Shown here: positions 1 through 5,732 of the stretch, one piece after another
Numbering within the stretch: the stretch's first letter is position 1
Layout: each line of letters begins with the position of its first letter
Assembly (NCBI GenBank): GCA_025352585.1
Contig: JANXTD010000536.1
Coordinates: 1 to 5,956, forward strand
Length of the DNA: 5,956 bases
Direction of reading: 5' to 3'
Source: Fimbriiglobus sp.
GTDB lineage: Bacteria; Planctomycetota; Planctomycetia; Gemmatales; Gemmataceae
The notes under the pieces: generated by a model
The model's input: only the letters and a program-made list of their open reading frames with translations
Told to the model about the DNA's origin: nothing
The model's database searches: none
Program-made: the position numbers and the translations under genes

Positions 1-1
1 G

Positions 2-568
2 ACGACCATCAAGGGACTGAACCCCGACCTGGTCTACTTCGGCGGCACGACGCAGACCAAGGCCGGGCAACTGCTCAAGGACATGGTCAAGGTCGGCCTG
101 AAGTGCCCGATGATGGCCCCGGACGGCTGCTTCGAGCAGGCCATGATCAACACCAACGGCGCGGAGACCTTCGACAAGCTGAAGTTTTACGCCACCTTCG
201 GCGGCCTGCCGATCGACGCCTTGACGAAGGGCAAGGGCAAGGAGTTCGTCGAGAAGTACACGGCCCTCTACAAGTCCCCGCCGGCCGACGCCTACGCCAC
301 CTACGGCTACGAGGCGGCGCTGGTCACCCTCGAAGCGATCCGCCGCGCCGGCCGCAAGGACCGCGACGCCATCCGGGTCGCGGCGCTGGCCGTCAAAAAC
401 TTCGAGGGGGCGACGGGTGTGTGGTCCTTCGACGAGAACGGCGACACGACCAACCAGACGATGAGCGGCAGCACGGTGGTGACCTCCACGGCGTCGGTCA
501 ACGGCAGCGCCGTCACGACCGGGGCGTTCAAGTTCGTGCGGGCCTTACAACTGCCGGCCAAGAAGTAA
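2..568 (+). CDS. livK: Branched-chain amino acid-type ABC transporter substrate-binding protein, C-terminal part (5' end outside window)
   Basis: The reading frame is open from base 2 to the TAA at 566-568 and gives 188 residues with no start required inside the window. The ATG at 83 is internal, because clear family sequence (NPDLVYFGG) lies upstream of it. The protein is the C-terminal half of a periplasmic-binding-protein type I (LivJ/LivK) protein, which normally has about 370-400 residues. Recognisable parts are the strand 'DLVYFGG', the helix 'AGQLLKDMVKVGLK', the conserved 'YTALYKSPPADAYATYGYEAALVTLEAI' region near residues 83-115 of the fragment, and the closing 'FEGATGVWSFDENGDT' element. 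It should bind the ligand in the periplasm and deliver it to LivHM. The signal peptide and N-lobe are outside the window, so ligand specificity cannot be judged. It ends 22 bases before livH, consistent with one operon. The livK symbol is by family and position; livJ would be equally valid. Confidence 0.9.
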   Translation, partial: TTIKGLNPDLVYFGGTTQTKAGQLLKDMVKVGLKCPMMAPDGCFEQAMINTNGAETFDKLKFYATFGGLPIDALTKGKGKEFVEKYTALYKSPPADAYATYGYEAALVTLEAIRRAGRKDRDAIRVAALAVKNFEGATGVWSFDENGDTTNQTMSGSTVVTSTASVNGSAVTTGAFKFVRALQLPAKK

Positions 569-577
569 CCGACCCCC

Positions 578-582
578 GGAAG
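578..582 (+). promoter_or_regulatory. Probable ribosome binding site of livH
   Basis: GGAAG lies 8 bases before the ATG at 591, in the 22-base gap after the binding-protein gene. It is a modest Shine-Dalgarno match and the only purine-rich run in the gap, so it supports the chosen livH start. Confidence 0.5.
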
Positions 583-590
583 CCCGCGTT

Positions 591-1538
591 ATGCCGCTGT
601 TCGCCGACGCCACCGACCCGTGGCTGACACTCTTGCAGTTCACCGTCATCGGCCTGACCAAGGGGTCACTGTTCGCGCTGATCGCGCTCGGCTACACGAT
701 GGTCTACGGCATCGTGGAGCTGATCAACTTCGCCCACGGCGACCTGTTCATGCTCGGCTCGTTCGTCGCCTTCACGATCCTCGGCCTGTTCGGCGTGCAG
801 TCGGCCGGCGACCCCTACGCCGACGCCGGGTTCGTGTTGCTCTGCTTCGCCGCCGCGATTCCGTTCTGTGCGGCGCTCAACGTGGCCGTGGACCGCGTCG
901 TCTACCGGCCGCTGCGTAACGCCCCGAAGTTGGCCCCGCTGGTGTCGGCGATCGGCGTGAGCTTCATCTTCATGAACGTCGGCCTCTTCTGGGGCGGCTC
1001 GCAGGACGTGAACTTCCCCAACCTCGTCTCCGACGACAACCTCTTCGGCGAGACGGCGAAGATTCGCTTCACCGCCAAGGACTTGATGGTCATCGGCGTG
1101 ACGGTGCCTCTGATGGTGGCCCTCACGGTGTTCGTCAAGTTCACCAGCCTCGGCACGGCGATGCGGGCGACGGCCCAGAACCCCACCGCCGCGAAGCTCA
1201 TGGGCATCAACACCGAGACCGTCATCGCCACGACCTTCGCGATCGGCGGGGCGTTGGCCGGGGCCGCGAGCGTGACTTACGGGCTGTACATCAACACGAT
1301 TTCGTACCAGATCGGCTTCCAAAATGGCCTGTACGCCTTCACGGCCGCTGTGCTCGGCGGCATCGGCAACATCCCCGGCGCGGTGCTGGGGGCGCTGATC
1401 ATTGGCCTCGTGGTTTCGCTCGGCAGCGTCTACGTCGGCGAGCGCTGGACGAGTGCGCTGGTGTTCGCCATCCTCATCGTGATCCTGGTGTTCCGCCCGT
1501 CCGGGCTGCTCGGCAGCCGCACGCGGGAGAAGGTGTAA
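591..1538 (+). CDS. livH: Branched-chain amino acid-type ABC transporter permease LivH
   Basis: This 315-residue integral membrane protein is one half of the transmembrane channel of a LIV/HAAT importer and pairs with LivM in the cytoplasmic membrane. The N-terminal signature is very clear: 'GLTKGSLFALIALGYTMVYG' at residues 21-40 followed by 'INFAHGDLFMLGSF' (45-58), which is diagnostic of LivH. Hydrophobic segments recur near residues 14-40, 52-68, 80-100, 115-134, 165-182, 211-230, 262-280 and 288-301. The cytoplasmic coupling region that contacts the ATPases is at about 187-206 (LGTAMRATAQNPTAAKLMGI). The C-terminal 'FRPSGLLGS' (301-309) is also a family hallmark. Length is close to the usual size of about 300 residues. 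The ATG start fits the family N-terminus and has a modest upstream GGAAG. The stop lies 2 bases before the livM GTG, so the two permeases are probably translated together. I see nothing unusual in it. Confidence 0.96.
   Translation: MPLFADATDPWLTLLQFTVIGLTKGSLFALIALGYTMVYGIVELINFAHGDLFMLGSFVAFTILGLFGVQSAGDPYADAGFVLLCFAAAIPFCAALNVAVDRVVYRPLRNAPKLAPLVSAIGVSFIFMNVGLFWGGSQDVNFPNLVSDDNLFGETAKIRFTAKDLMVIGVTVPLMVALTVFVKFTSLGTAMRATAQNPTAAKLMGINTETVIATTFAIGGALAGAASVTYGLYINTISYQIGFQNGLYAFTAAVLGGIGNIPGAVLGALIIGLVVSLGSVYVGERWTSALVFAILIVILVFRPSGLLGSRTREKV
1525..1533 (+). promoter_or_regulatory. Ribosome binding site of livM inside the end of livH
   Basis: The purine run GGGAGAAGG lies in the last codons of livH, 7 bases before the GTG at 1541. 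It supports GTG as the livM start, with no ATG required. Confidence 0.6.
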
Positions 1539-1540
1539 CC

Positions 1541-2656
1541 GTGAAGCCGTACCGCCTCGGCTGGGAGCCGGCGATTTTCGCGATGCTGCTCGCCTACCCG
1601 CTCCTGCCGGTGTTCGAGTCGTCGTTTTTTGCGCTCACCAAGCGCTCGCTCGGCGACCAGATGCCGACGGTGTTCATCTTCGCCATCCTGGCGCTGGGGC
1701 TGAACGTCGTCGTCGGCTACACCGGCTTGCTGCACCTCGGCATCGCGGCGTTCTTCGCCGTCGGCGCGTACGTCGCCGGCATCCTGACCGTCGGCGCGTA
1801 CCCGTTCGGCGCGCCCTTCGTCGTCGCACTCGTCGCCGGCACGCTGGTCGCCGCGCTGCTGGGCCTATTGCTCGGGGCACCGACGCTGCGGCTGCGTGGC
1901 GACTACCTAGCCCTCGTCACGCTCGGCTTCGGCGAGGTGGTCCGCTTCGGCCTGAAGAACCTCGACGCCGTCACCGCGGGCGCGAAGGGGTTGAGTCCGC
2001 TGCCGCCGCCGACCGGCCCCGAGGTCGGCATCGACTGGATCGGCGACTACCGGCCGTTCTACTACCTGACGCTGCTGCTGCTCATCGGCGTGAGTGTCAT
2101 GCTCAGTAACCTCGAACGCTCAAGGCTCGGCCGGGCCTGGATTGCTTTGCGCGAGGACGAGTTGGCGGCAAACTGCATGGGCCTGAACCCGTCGAAGCTC
2201 AAGCTCGCCGCGTTCGCCCTCGGCGCGGGCCTCGCCGGCATGGCGGGGGTGCTCTACGCCACGCGGCTCACAAGTACCGCCGCCCCGGACGCCTACGACT
2301 TCAACAAGTCGGTGTTCATCCTCTGCTGCGTCATTCTCGGCGGCCTCGGCTCGCGTCCGGGGGTGCTGCTGGGCGTGTTCCTGCTCGTCGGCTTCGACAA
2401 CATCCTCAGCCCGATCCTCGACACTGCCATCCAGCAGACCTTCCCGAGTAACGAGTCGCGCATCTACCGCACCTTCACCGGCTGGCGGCTCAGCATCTTC
2501 GGCCTCGCCCTGATTCTGATGATGCGCTTCCGCCCCGAGGGGTTGATCCCGTCGTCGCGCGTCAAGCACGAACTGCACCCCGACGAGGCCGTCGCGATGA
2601 CCGTCCACCCCGTGACCCTGCACGGCAACCGCCGCGAGCCGGAGGGCCAGTCGTGA
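1541..2656 (+). CDS. livM: Branched-chain amino acid-type ABC transporter permease LivM
   Basis: This 371-residue protein is the second permease of the importer and forms the channel with LivH. It starts with GTG, supported by a strong upstream purine run. Family marks are 'ALGLNVVVGYTGLLHLG' (residues 51-67), 'GAYVAGIL' (75-82), 'LRLRGDYLALVTLGFGEVVR' (116-135), the cytoplasmic coupling region 'ALREDELAANCMGLN' (202-216) with 'KLAAFALGAGLAGMAGVLYA' (221-240), and 'LGGLGSRPGVLLG' (266-278). A closing 'FRPEGLIPS' (330-338) parallels the LivH end. Hydrophobic segments are near 11-31, 42-60, 66-85, 92-112, 173-188, 221-240, 257-285 and 314-328. After the conserved end there is a hydrophilic tail of about 33 residues (339-371), probably cytoplasmic, with no motif I recognise. 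The tail also carries the livG ribosome binding site in its DNA. The last four bases (GTGA) overlap the livG start. Confidence 0.95.
   Translation: MKPYRLGWEPAIFAMLLAYPLLPVFESSFFALTKRSLGDQMPTVFIFAILALGLNVVVGYTGLLHLGIAAFFAVGAYVAGILTVGAYPFGAPFVVALVAGTLVAALLGLLLGAPTLRLRGDYLALVTLGFGEVVRFGLKNLDAVTAGAKGLSPLPPPTGPEVGIDWIGDYRPFYYLTLLLLIGVSVMLSNLERSRLGRAWIALREDELAANCMGLNPSKLKLAAFALGAGLAGMAGVLYATRLTSTAAPDAYDFNKSVFILCCVILGGLGSRPGVLLGVFLLVGFDNILSPILDTAIQQTFPSNESRIYRTFTGWRLSIFGLALILMMRFRPEGLIPSSRVKHELHPDEAVAMTVHPVTLHGNRREPEGQS
2641..2645 (+). promoter_or_regulatory. Ribosome binding site of livG inside the end of livM
   Basis: GGAGG is followed by a 7-base spacer and then the GTG at 2653. This near-ideal Shine-Dalgarno sequence fixes the livG start and shows translational coupling to livM through the GTGA overlap. 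Confidence 0.75.
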
Positions 2657-3837
2657 GTGTGCTGAGCGTCAAGCACTTGACGATGACTTTCGGCGGCATC
2701 ACCGCCGTCAACGACCTGTCGCTGGCAGTCGAGGAGGGGCAAGTCTTCAGCGTCATCGGCCCCAACGGCGCGGGTAAGACGACGGTCTTCAACGTCGTCA
2801 CCGGCATCTACGCCCCCACCTCCGGGAGCGTCGAGTTCGCCGGCGACCCGCGTATCAAGCCGCTGACGCCGTGGGTGCTCGTCCGCTGTGTCCTGGTCGG
2901 CCTGCTCGTGGCGCTGTTCGCGGGGTTCGCCGGGGCCGGTGTCGAGCAAGTCTGGACGGCCGCGGTGCGCAAGCCGTTCGCCGACGCGAACGCCCGCTAC
3001 GCCGTCGGCCCGTCGCTGACCGGGGCGATGGACTACCTGCGCGGCCGGCCGGGCGTTTCCCCCCTCGGCGAGCAGTTTGAAGTCACCGCGCTCGACGGCA
3101 AAACCCTCGGCAAGCACCCCACGCTCGAAGCGGCCACGGCGGCCCGCGCCGACTTCGCCACGCAAACGGCGGCCGTCGAACTGGCGTCGAAGCTGCACAA
3201 GACGATGCTCTACGCCAGCCTCGGCGGGTTGCTGCTGGGCACGCTCGGGTCGCTGGTAGTCTGGCTGCAAAACCGCCGCACGCCGGACGGCATCGCCGCC
3301 GCCGGGATCGCCCGCACCTTCCAGAACATCCGCCTGTTCCGCGACATGACCGTGATGGAGAACGTCCTGGTCGGCATGGACCGCCAACTGACGAGCAACG
3401 TCTTCGCGATGGCCCTGCGGCTACCCGGGCTTCGCCGCGAGGAGGAGGGGGCGGAGTGTCGGGCCGTCGAGCTGTTGAAGTTCGTCGGCCTGTGCGGCAA
3501 GTCGGGGCAACTCGCTAAGAGTCTGCCCTACGGCGACCAGCGCCGGCTCGAAATCGCTCGCGCCCTCGCCACCACGCCGAAGCTGCTACTGCTCGACGAG
3601 CCGGCCGCGGGGATGAACCCGTCCGAGACCGTAGCGCTGATGGGGCTGATTCGCCAGATCCGCGACCTCGGCGTCACGGTGCTGCTGATCGAACACCACA
3701 TGAACCTCGTCATGGGTATTTCGGACCGCGTCGCGGTGCTCGATTACGGCACCAAGATCGCCGAGGGCACACCGGCGGAAGTCAGCCGCGACCCCAAGGT
3801 GATCGAGGCGTACCTGGGCAAGGAGGACGTGAGCTGA
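2653..3837 (+). CDS. livG: LIV-type ABC transporter ATPase LivG with a large internal two-helix membrane-hairpin insertion
   Basis: This is one of the two ATPases of the importer. All core motifs are present: Walker A GPNGAGKT (residues 36-43), the Q-loop in 'GIARTFQNIRLF' (218-229, Q224), 'MTVMENVLVGM' (232-242), the LivG-type signature 'LPYGDQRRLEIARAL' (291-305), Walker B LLLLDEP (311-317, catalytic E316), the D-loop near 319-322, and switch His H348 in 'LLIEHHM'. The C-terminus 'PKVIEAYLG' (381-389) is typical of LivG. The protein has 394 residues, whereas LivG is normally about 255. The excess is one block of about 140 residues (about 70-211) between the strand 'SGSVEFAGD' (57-65) and the Q-loop. 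The block holds hydrophobic segments at 74-97 and 185-205 around an 87-residue hydrophilic stretch (see the separate entry). The frame is intact and codon use is like the rest, so this is not a sequencing frameshift. Because all catalytic motifs survive, an active ATPase with an extra membrane anchor is the best reading. The GTG start overlaps livM by 4 bases. Confidence 0.93.
   Translation: MSVLSVKHLTMTFGGITAVNDLSLAVEEGQVFSVIGPNGAGKTTVFNVVTGIYAPTSGSVEFAGDPRIKPLTPWVLVRCVLVGLLVALFAGFAGAGVEQVWTAAVRKPFADANARYAVGPSLTGAMDYLRGRPGVSPLGEQFEVTALDGKTLGKHPTLEAATAARADFATQTAAVELASKLHKTMLYASLGGLLLGTLGSLVVWLQNRRTPDGIAAAGIARTFQNIRLFRDMTVMENVLVGMDRQLTSNVFAMALRLPGLRREEEGAECRAVELLKFVGLCGKSGQLAKSLPYGDQRRLEIARALATTPKLLLLDEPAAGMNPSETVALMGLIRQIRDLGVTVLLIEHHMNLVMGISDRVAVLDYGTKIAEGTPAEVSRDPKVIEAYLGKEDVS
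2860..3285 (+). other. Region of livG encoding the inserted segment (two predicted membrane helices with an extracytoplasmic loop)
   Basis: These codons (about residues 70-211) have no counterpart in ordinary LivG, where the strand ending near 'FAGD' passes through a short loop straight into the helix before 'GIARTFQ'. The first hydrophobic segment (74-97, bases 2872-2943) is rich in V, L, G and A. The second (185-205, bases 3205-3267) is Gly/Leu-rich and followed by 'QNRR', a positive flank that fits a cytoplasmic end. The nucleotide-binding parts on both sides must be cytoplasmic, so the loop 98-184 should lie outside the membrane. It has no Cys. Its later half, 'FEVTALDGKTLGKHPTLEAA' and onward (142-170), looks like two short strands and a helix, so it may fold as a small domain. 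I do not recognise the family. Boundaries are approximate, by comparison with remembered LivG sequences. Confidence 0.8.
3821..3826 (+). promoter_or_regulatory. Ribosome binding site of livF inside the end of livG
   Basis: AGGAGG lies 10 bases before the ATG at 3837. The livG stop and livF start share one base (TGATG), so this site and the overlap together point to coupled translation of the two ATPases. Confidence 0.7.
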
Positions 3838-4550
3838 TGGCATTGCTCCGCATCGACAACCTGAACGCCGGCTACGGCCCCGTCAACGTCCTCGACAACG
3901 TGTCGCTGACGGTGGACGCCGGCGAGATCGTCGCCATGATCGGGGCCAACGGCGCGGGCAAGACCACGACGCTGATGGCCCTCTCCGGCATCGTCCGGCC
4001 GCGCAACGGCTCGTCGGTCGTCTTCGACGGCGACCACATCGAGTCGCTGCCGCCGCACGAAATCGTGAGGCGCGGCCTGGCGCAGTCGCCCGAGGGCCGT
4101 AAGATCTTCCCGCGGCTGTCGGTCCTCGAAAACCTCAACATGGGGGCGTTCACCCGCAAGGACCGCCCCGGCATCGCCGCCGACCTCGCCAAGTCGTTCG
4201 CGATGTTCCCGATCCTCGGCGAACGCAAGCACCAGGCGGCGGGGCTGCTCTCCGGCGGCCAGCAGCAGATGCTCGCGATTGCCCGCGCCCTGATGGCGCG
4301 GCCGAAGCTGCTGATGCTCGACGAGCCGTCGCTGGGCTTGGCACCCCAGATCGTCGTGCAGATTTTTGAAGTCATCCGCGACTTGAATCAGCAAGGCATG
4401 TCGGTGCTGATCGTCGAGCAGAACGCCCGGATGGCGCTCAAGTTCGCCCACCGCGGTTACGTCCTGGAGACGGGCCGCGTGACGATGACCGACGCCGCGA
4501 GCGTCCTCCTGACCGACCCGCGCGTGCGGGCGGCCTACCTCGGCGAGTAG
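3837..4550 (+). CDS. livF: LIV-type ABC transporter ATPase LivF
   Basis: This 237-residue protein is the second ATPase of the importer, peripheral on the cytoplasmic face and expected to pair with LivG. Motifs in order are Walker A GANGAGKT (residues 36-43), the Q-loop at Q83 followed by the LivF hallmark 'SPEGRKIFPRLSVLENL' (84-100), signature LSGGQ (138-142) followed by 'QQMLAIARALM', Walker B 'KLLMLDEP' (157-164, E163), and the D-loop 'SLGLAP' (165-170). At the switch position the sequence reads 'VEQNA' (193-197), so Gln replaces the usual His. This is normal for LivF as I know the family and is not a defect. It ends with the typical 'VRAAYLGE'. Length matches the usual LivF of about 235 residues, so the insertion in LivG is not shared by its partner. 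It starts one base inside the livG stop and ends 7 bases before the next gene. Confidence 0.96.
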   Translation: MALLRIDNLNAGYGPVNVLDNVSLTVDAGEIVAMIGANGAGKTTTLMALSGIVRPRNGSSVVFDGDHIESLPPHEIVRRGLAQSPEGRKIFPRLSVLENLNMGAFTRKDRPGIAADLAKSFAMFPILGERKHQAAGLLSGGQQQMLAIARALMARPKLLMLDEPSLGLAPQIVVQIFEVIRDLNQQGMSVLIVEQNARMALKFAHRGYVLETGRVTMTDAASVLLTDPRVRAAYLGE

Positions 4551-4557
4551 TCACCCC

Positions 4558-5655
4558 GTGCGCATCCTGAATCTGACCTGCGACCACTACCGCGTCCCCC
4601 TGCCGCGCCGGCAGCGGGTGCCCCTGTCGGGCAATCCGCGGCCGACACCGCCCGCCTTCATCGACGCGCTCGTCGTTGCCCTCACGACTGAGGCGGGAAC
4701 TGGGCTGGGGTTCACCACTCTGACCGGTCCGGGTGCCGAGGCGGTCCGGGCGGCGATCCTGACCGAAGTCGTCCACCTCGTCATGTGCGAGTCGGCCCAC
4801 GACACGGAGCGGCTGCTCTCGAAGGCCGAGTTCCACTTCCGCGAAGTCGGCTTCGCCGGGTATGCCGCCCGCGCCTACTCCGCCGTCGATATGGCCCTGT
4901 GGGACGCCAAATCGACCGCCGCCGGCGTGCCGCTCTCGACCTACCTGGGCGGGGCACGGGCGGGGTCGCCGTTCTTCACGTCGGATACCGTCGGGACCAG
5001 TTGGGACGCCGAGGACGCGACGAAGTCGGCCCAGGCGGCGCTCAAGGTCGGCGCGATGGGCGTGCGCCTGGAGATCGGCACGGCCAACGTCGAGGGCGAC
5101 GCCGACCGCGCCCGCGAACTGCACGATGCCGTCGGCGAGGACGCCTGGATCGGCCTGGCCGCCGGCGGCCGTTACGACCTGAACACCGCCCTCGCCCTCG
5201 CCCACTTCTTCCAGGACCAGGGCATCGACTGGTTCGAGGACCCCATCAACCCCGCCGACGCGACCGGCTACGCCCGGCTCGCCGACAAGCTCGAAATCCC
5301 GCTGGCCGTGGGCAGCACCTTCGACCGCCGCGAGGACTTCACCCGCGTCAGCCGCGACGGCCTGGCCCGCATCCTGCGCCCCGACCTGGGCAAGGTCGGC
5401 GGCGTCACGGCACTCCTGAAGATCGCCGCCGTCGCCGAGGCCCACGGCCTGGCCGTCTGCCCCGTGCGGATGCCCGAAGTGACGGCGCACCTGGGCGCGG
5501 CCCTCCCGGCGGTCACGCTGATCGACCGCGTCAGTTGGTGCGACGCGCTGTTCGCCGGCGGCCCGACGATCGACGCCGGCAAACTCGCGCCACCAACGAC
5601 ACCGGGCCTGGGGTTGAAGCTGGGCGACGCGGCAACGAAGTACAAGGTGGGGTAA
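4558..5655 (+). CDS. Enolase-superfamily protein (mandelate racemase / muconate lactonizing enzyme-like), probably lacking the standard active site
   Basis: This is a 365-residue cytoplasmic protein of the usual length for the superfamily. The N-terminal capping domain (about 1-135) has 'MRILNLTCDHYRVPLPRR', which fits the family start, and the diagnostic 'AYSAVDMALWDAKSTAAGVPL' stretch (106-126), ending in 'YLGG'. The barrel domain follows, with 'WFEDPI' (225-230), 'IPLAVG' (247-252) and 'RPDLGKVGGVTALLKIA' (274-290). Key residues depart from active members. The KxK motif after strand 2 is R170-L-E172. The first metal Asp/Asn (usually DxN) aligns with A201-A-G203. The second metal Glu is kept (E227). 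The third metal Glu (usually GE) is S253. D276 is kept, and the strand-7 His region reads 'CPVRMPE' (301-307). It is therefore a likely pseudoenzyme or has an altered mechanism; these alignments were made by eye. The GTG start lies 7 bases after livF with no clear Shine-Dalgarno sequence, so expression probably depends on coupling. Its role beside the transporter is unknown. Confidence 0.88.
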   Translation: MRILNLTCDHYRVPLPRRQRVPLSGNPRPTPPAFIDALVVALTTEAGTGLGFTTLTGPGAEAVRAAILTEVVHLVMCESAHDTERLLSKAEFHFREVGFAGYAARAYSAVDMALWDAKSTAAGVPLSTYLGGARAGSPFFTSDTVGTSWDAEDATKSAQAALKVGAMGVRLEIGTANVEGDADRARELHDAVGEDAWIGLAAGGRYDLNTALALAHFFQDQGIDWFEDPINPADATGYARLADKLEIPLAVGSTFDRREDFTRVSRDGLARILRPDLGKVGGVTALLKIAAVAEAHGLAVCPVRMPEVTAHLGAALPAVTLIDRVSWCDALFAGGPTIDAGKLAPPTTPGLGLKLGDAATKYKVG

Positions 5656-5732
5656 AACAATAGACCTGCTGCGCAATAGGGGTGGGGCGGTTTCGGGTGT
5701 GGTCGTGCGGGCCCAGCGGCTCGTCCCTCGGC
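5656..5732. other. Short convergent intergenic region, probable insertion-sequence end
   Basis: This 77-base gap separates the tail-to-tail enolase-superfamily gene and transposase gene. The hexamer CAATAG occurs at 5658-5663 and again at 5674-5679, around 'ACCTGCTGCG'. A terminal inverted repeat of the insertion sequence should lie in this gap, but the partner end is outside the window so it cannot be confirmed. I found no convincing terminator: GGGCCC at 5709-5714 is a bare palindrome without a loop or T-run. Confidence 0.35.

Noticed and set aside
2860..3285. Possibility that the LivG insertion is an intein, a frameshift artefact or a fused separate gene
   Set aside because: There are no intein splice motifs (no Cys/Ser start or His-Asn end). 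The frame is continuous on both sides with the same codon bias, and the ATPase motifs continue correctly after it, so an in-frame insertion fits best.
2464..3387. Long minus-strand open frame (307 codons) opposite livM/livG
   Set aside because: Low-complexity Arg/Ala/Gly/Glu-rich product with no motif, lying opposite clear transporter genes. It is a by-product of high GC and strong codon bias.
3523..3540. Non-canonical ABC signature in LivG (LPYGDQ instead of LSGGQ)
   Set aside because: This variant is common in LivG proteins and does not indicate loss of function.
4419..4425. Missing switch-loop His in LivF (Gln195 instead) as a sign of a dead ATPase
   Set aside because: The 'VEQN' form is normal for LivF as I know the family, and Walker A, signature and Walker B are intact.
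4785..5663. Plus-strand open frame of 292 codons in another phase within the enolase-superfamily gene
   Set aside because: The product is almost only Arg, Gly, Pro and Ala, typical of an out-of-phase reading of GC-rich coding DNA.
5709..5714. GGGCCC palindrome as an operon terminator
   Set aside because: It has only three base pairs per arm, no loop and no following T-run. It is expected by chance in GC-rich DNA.
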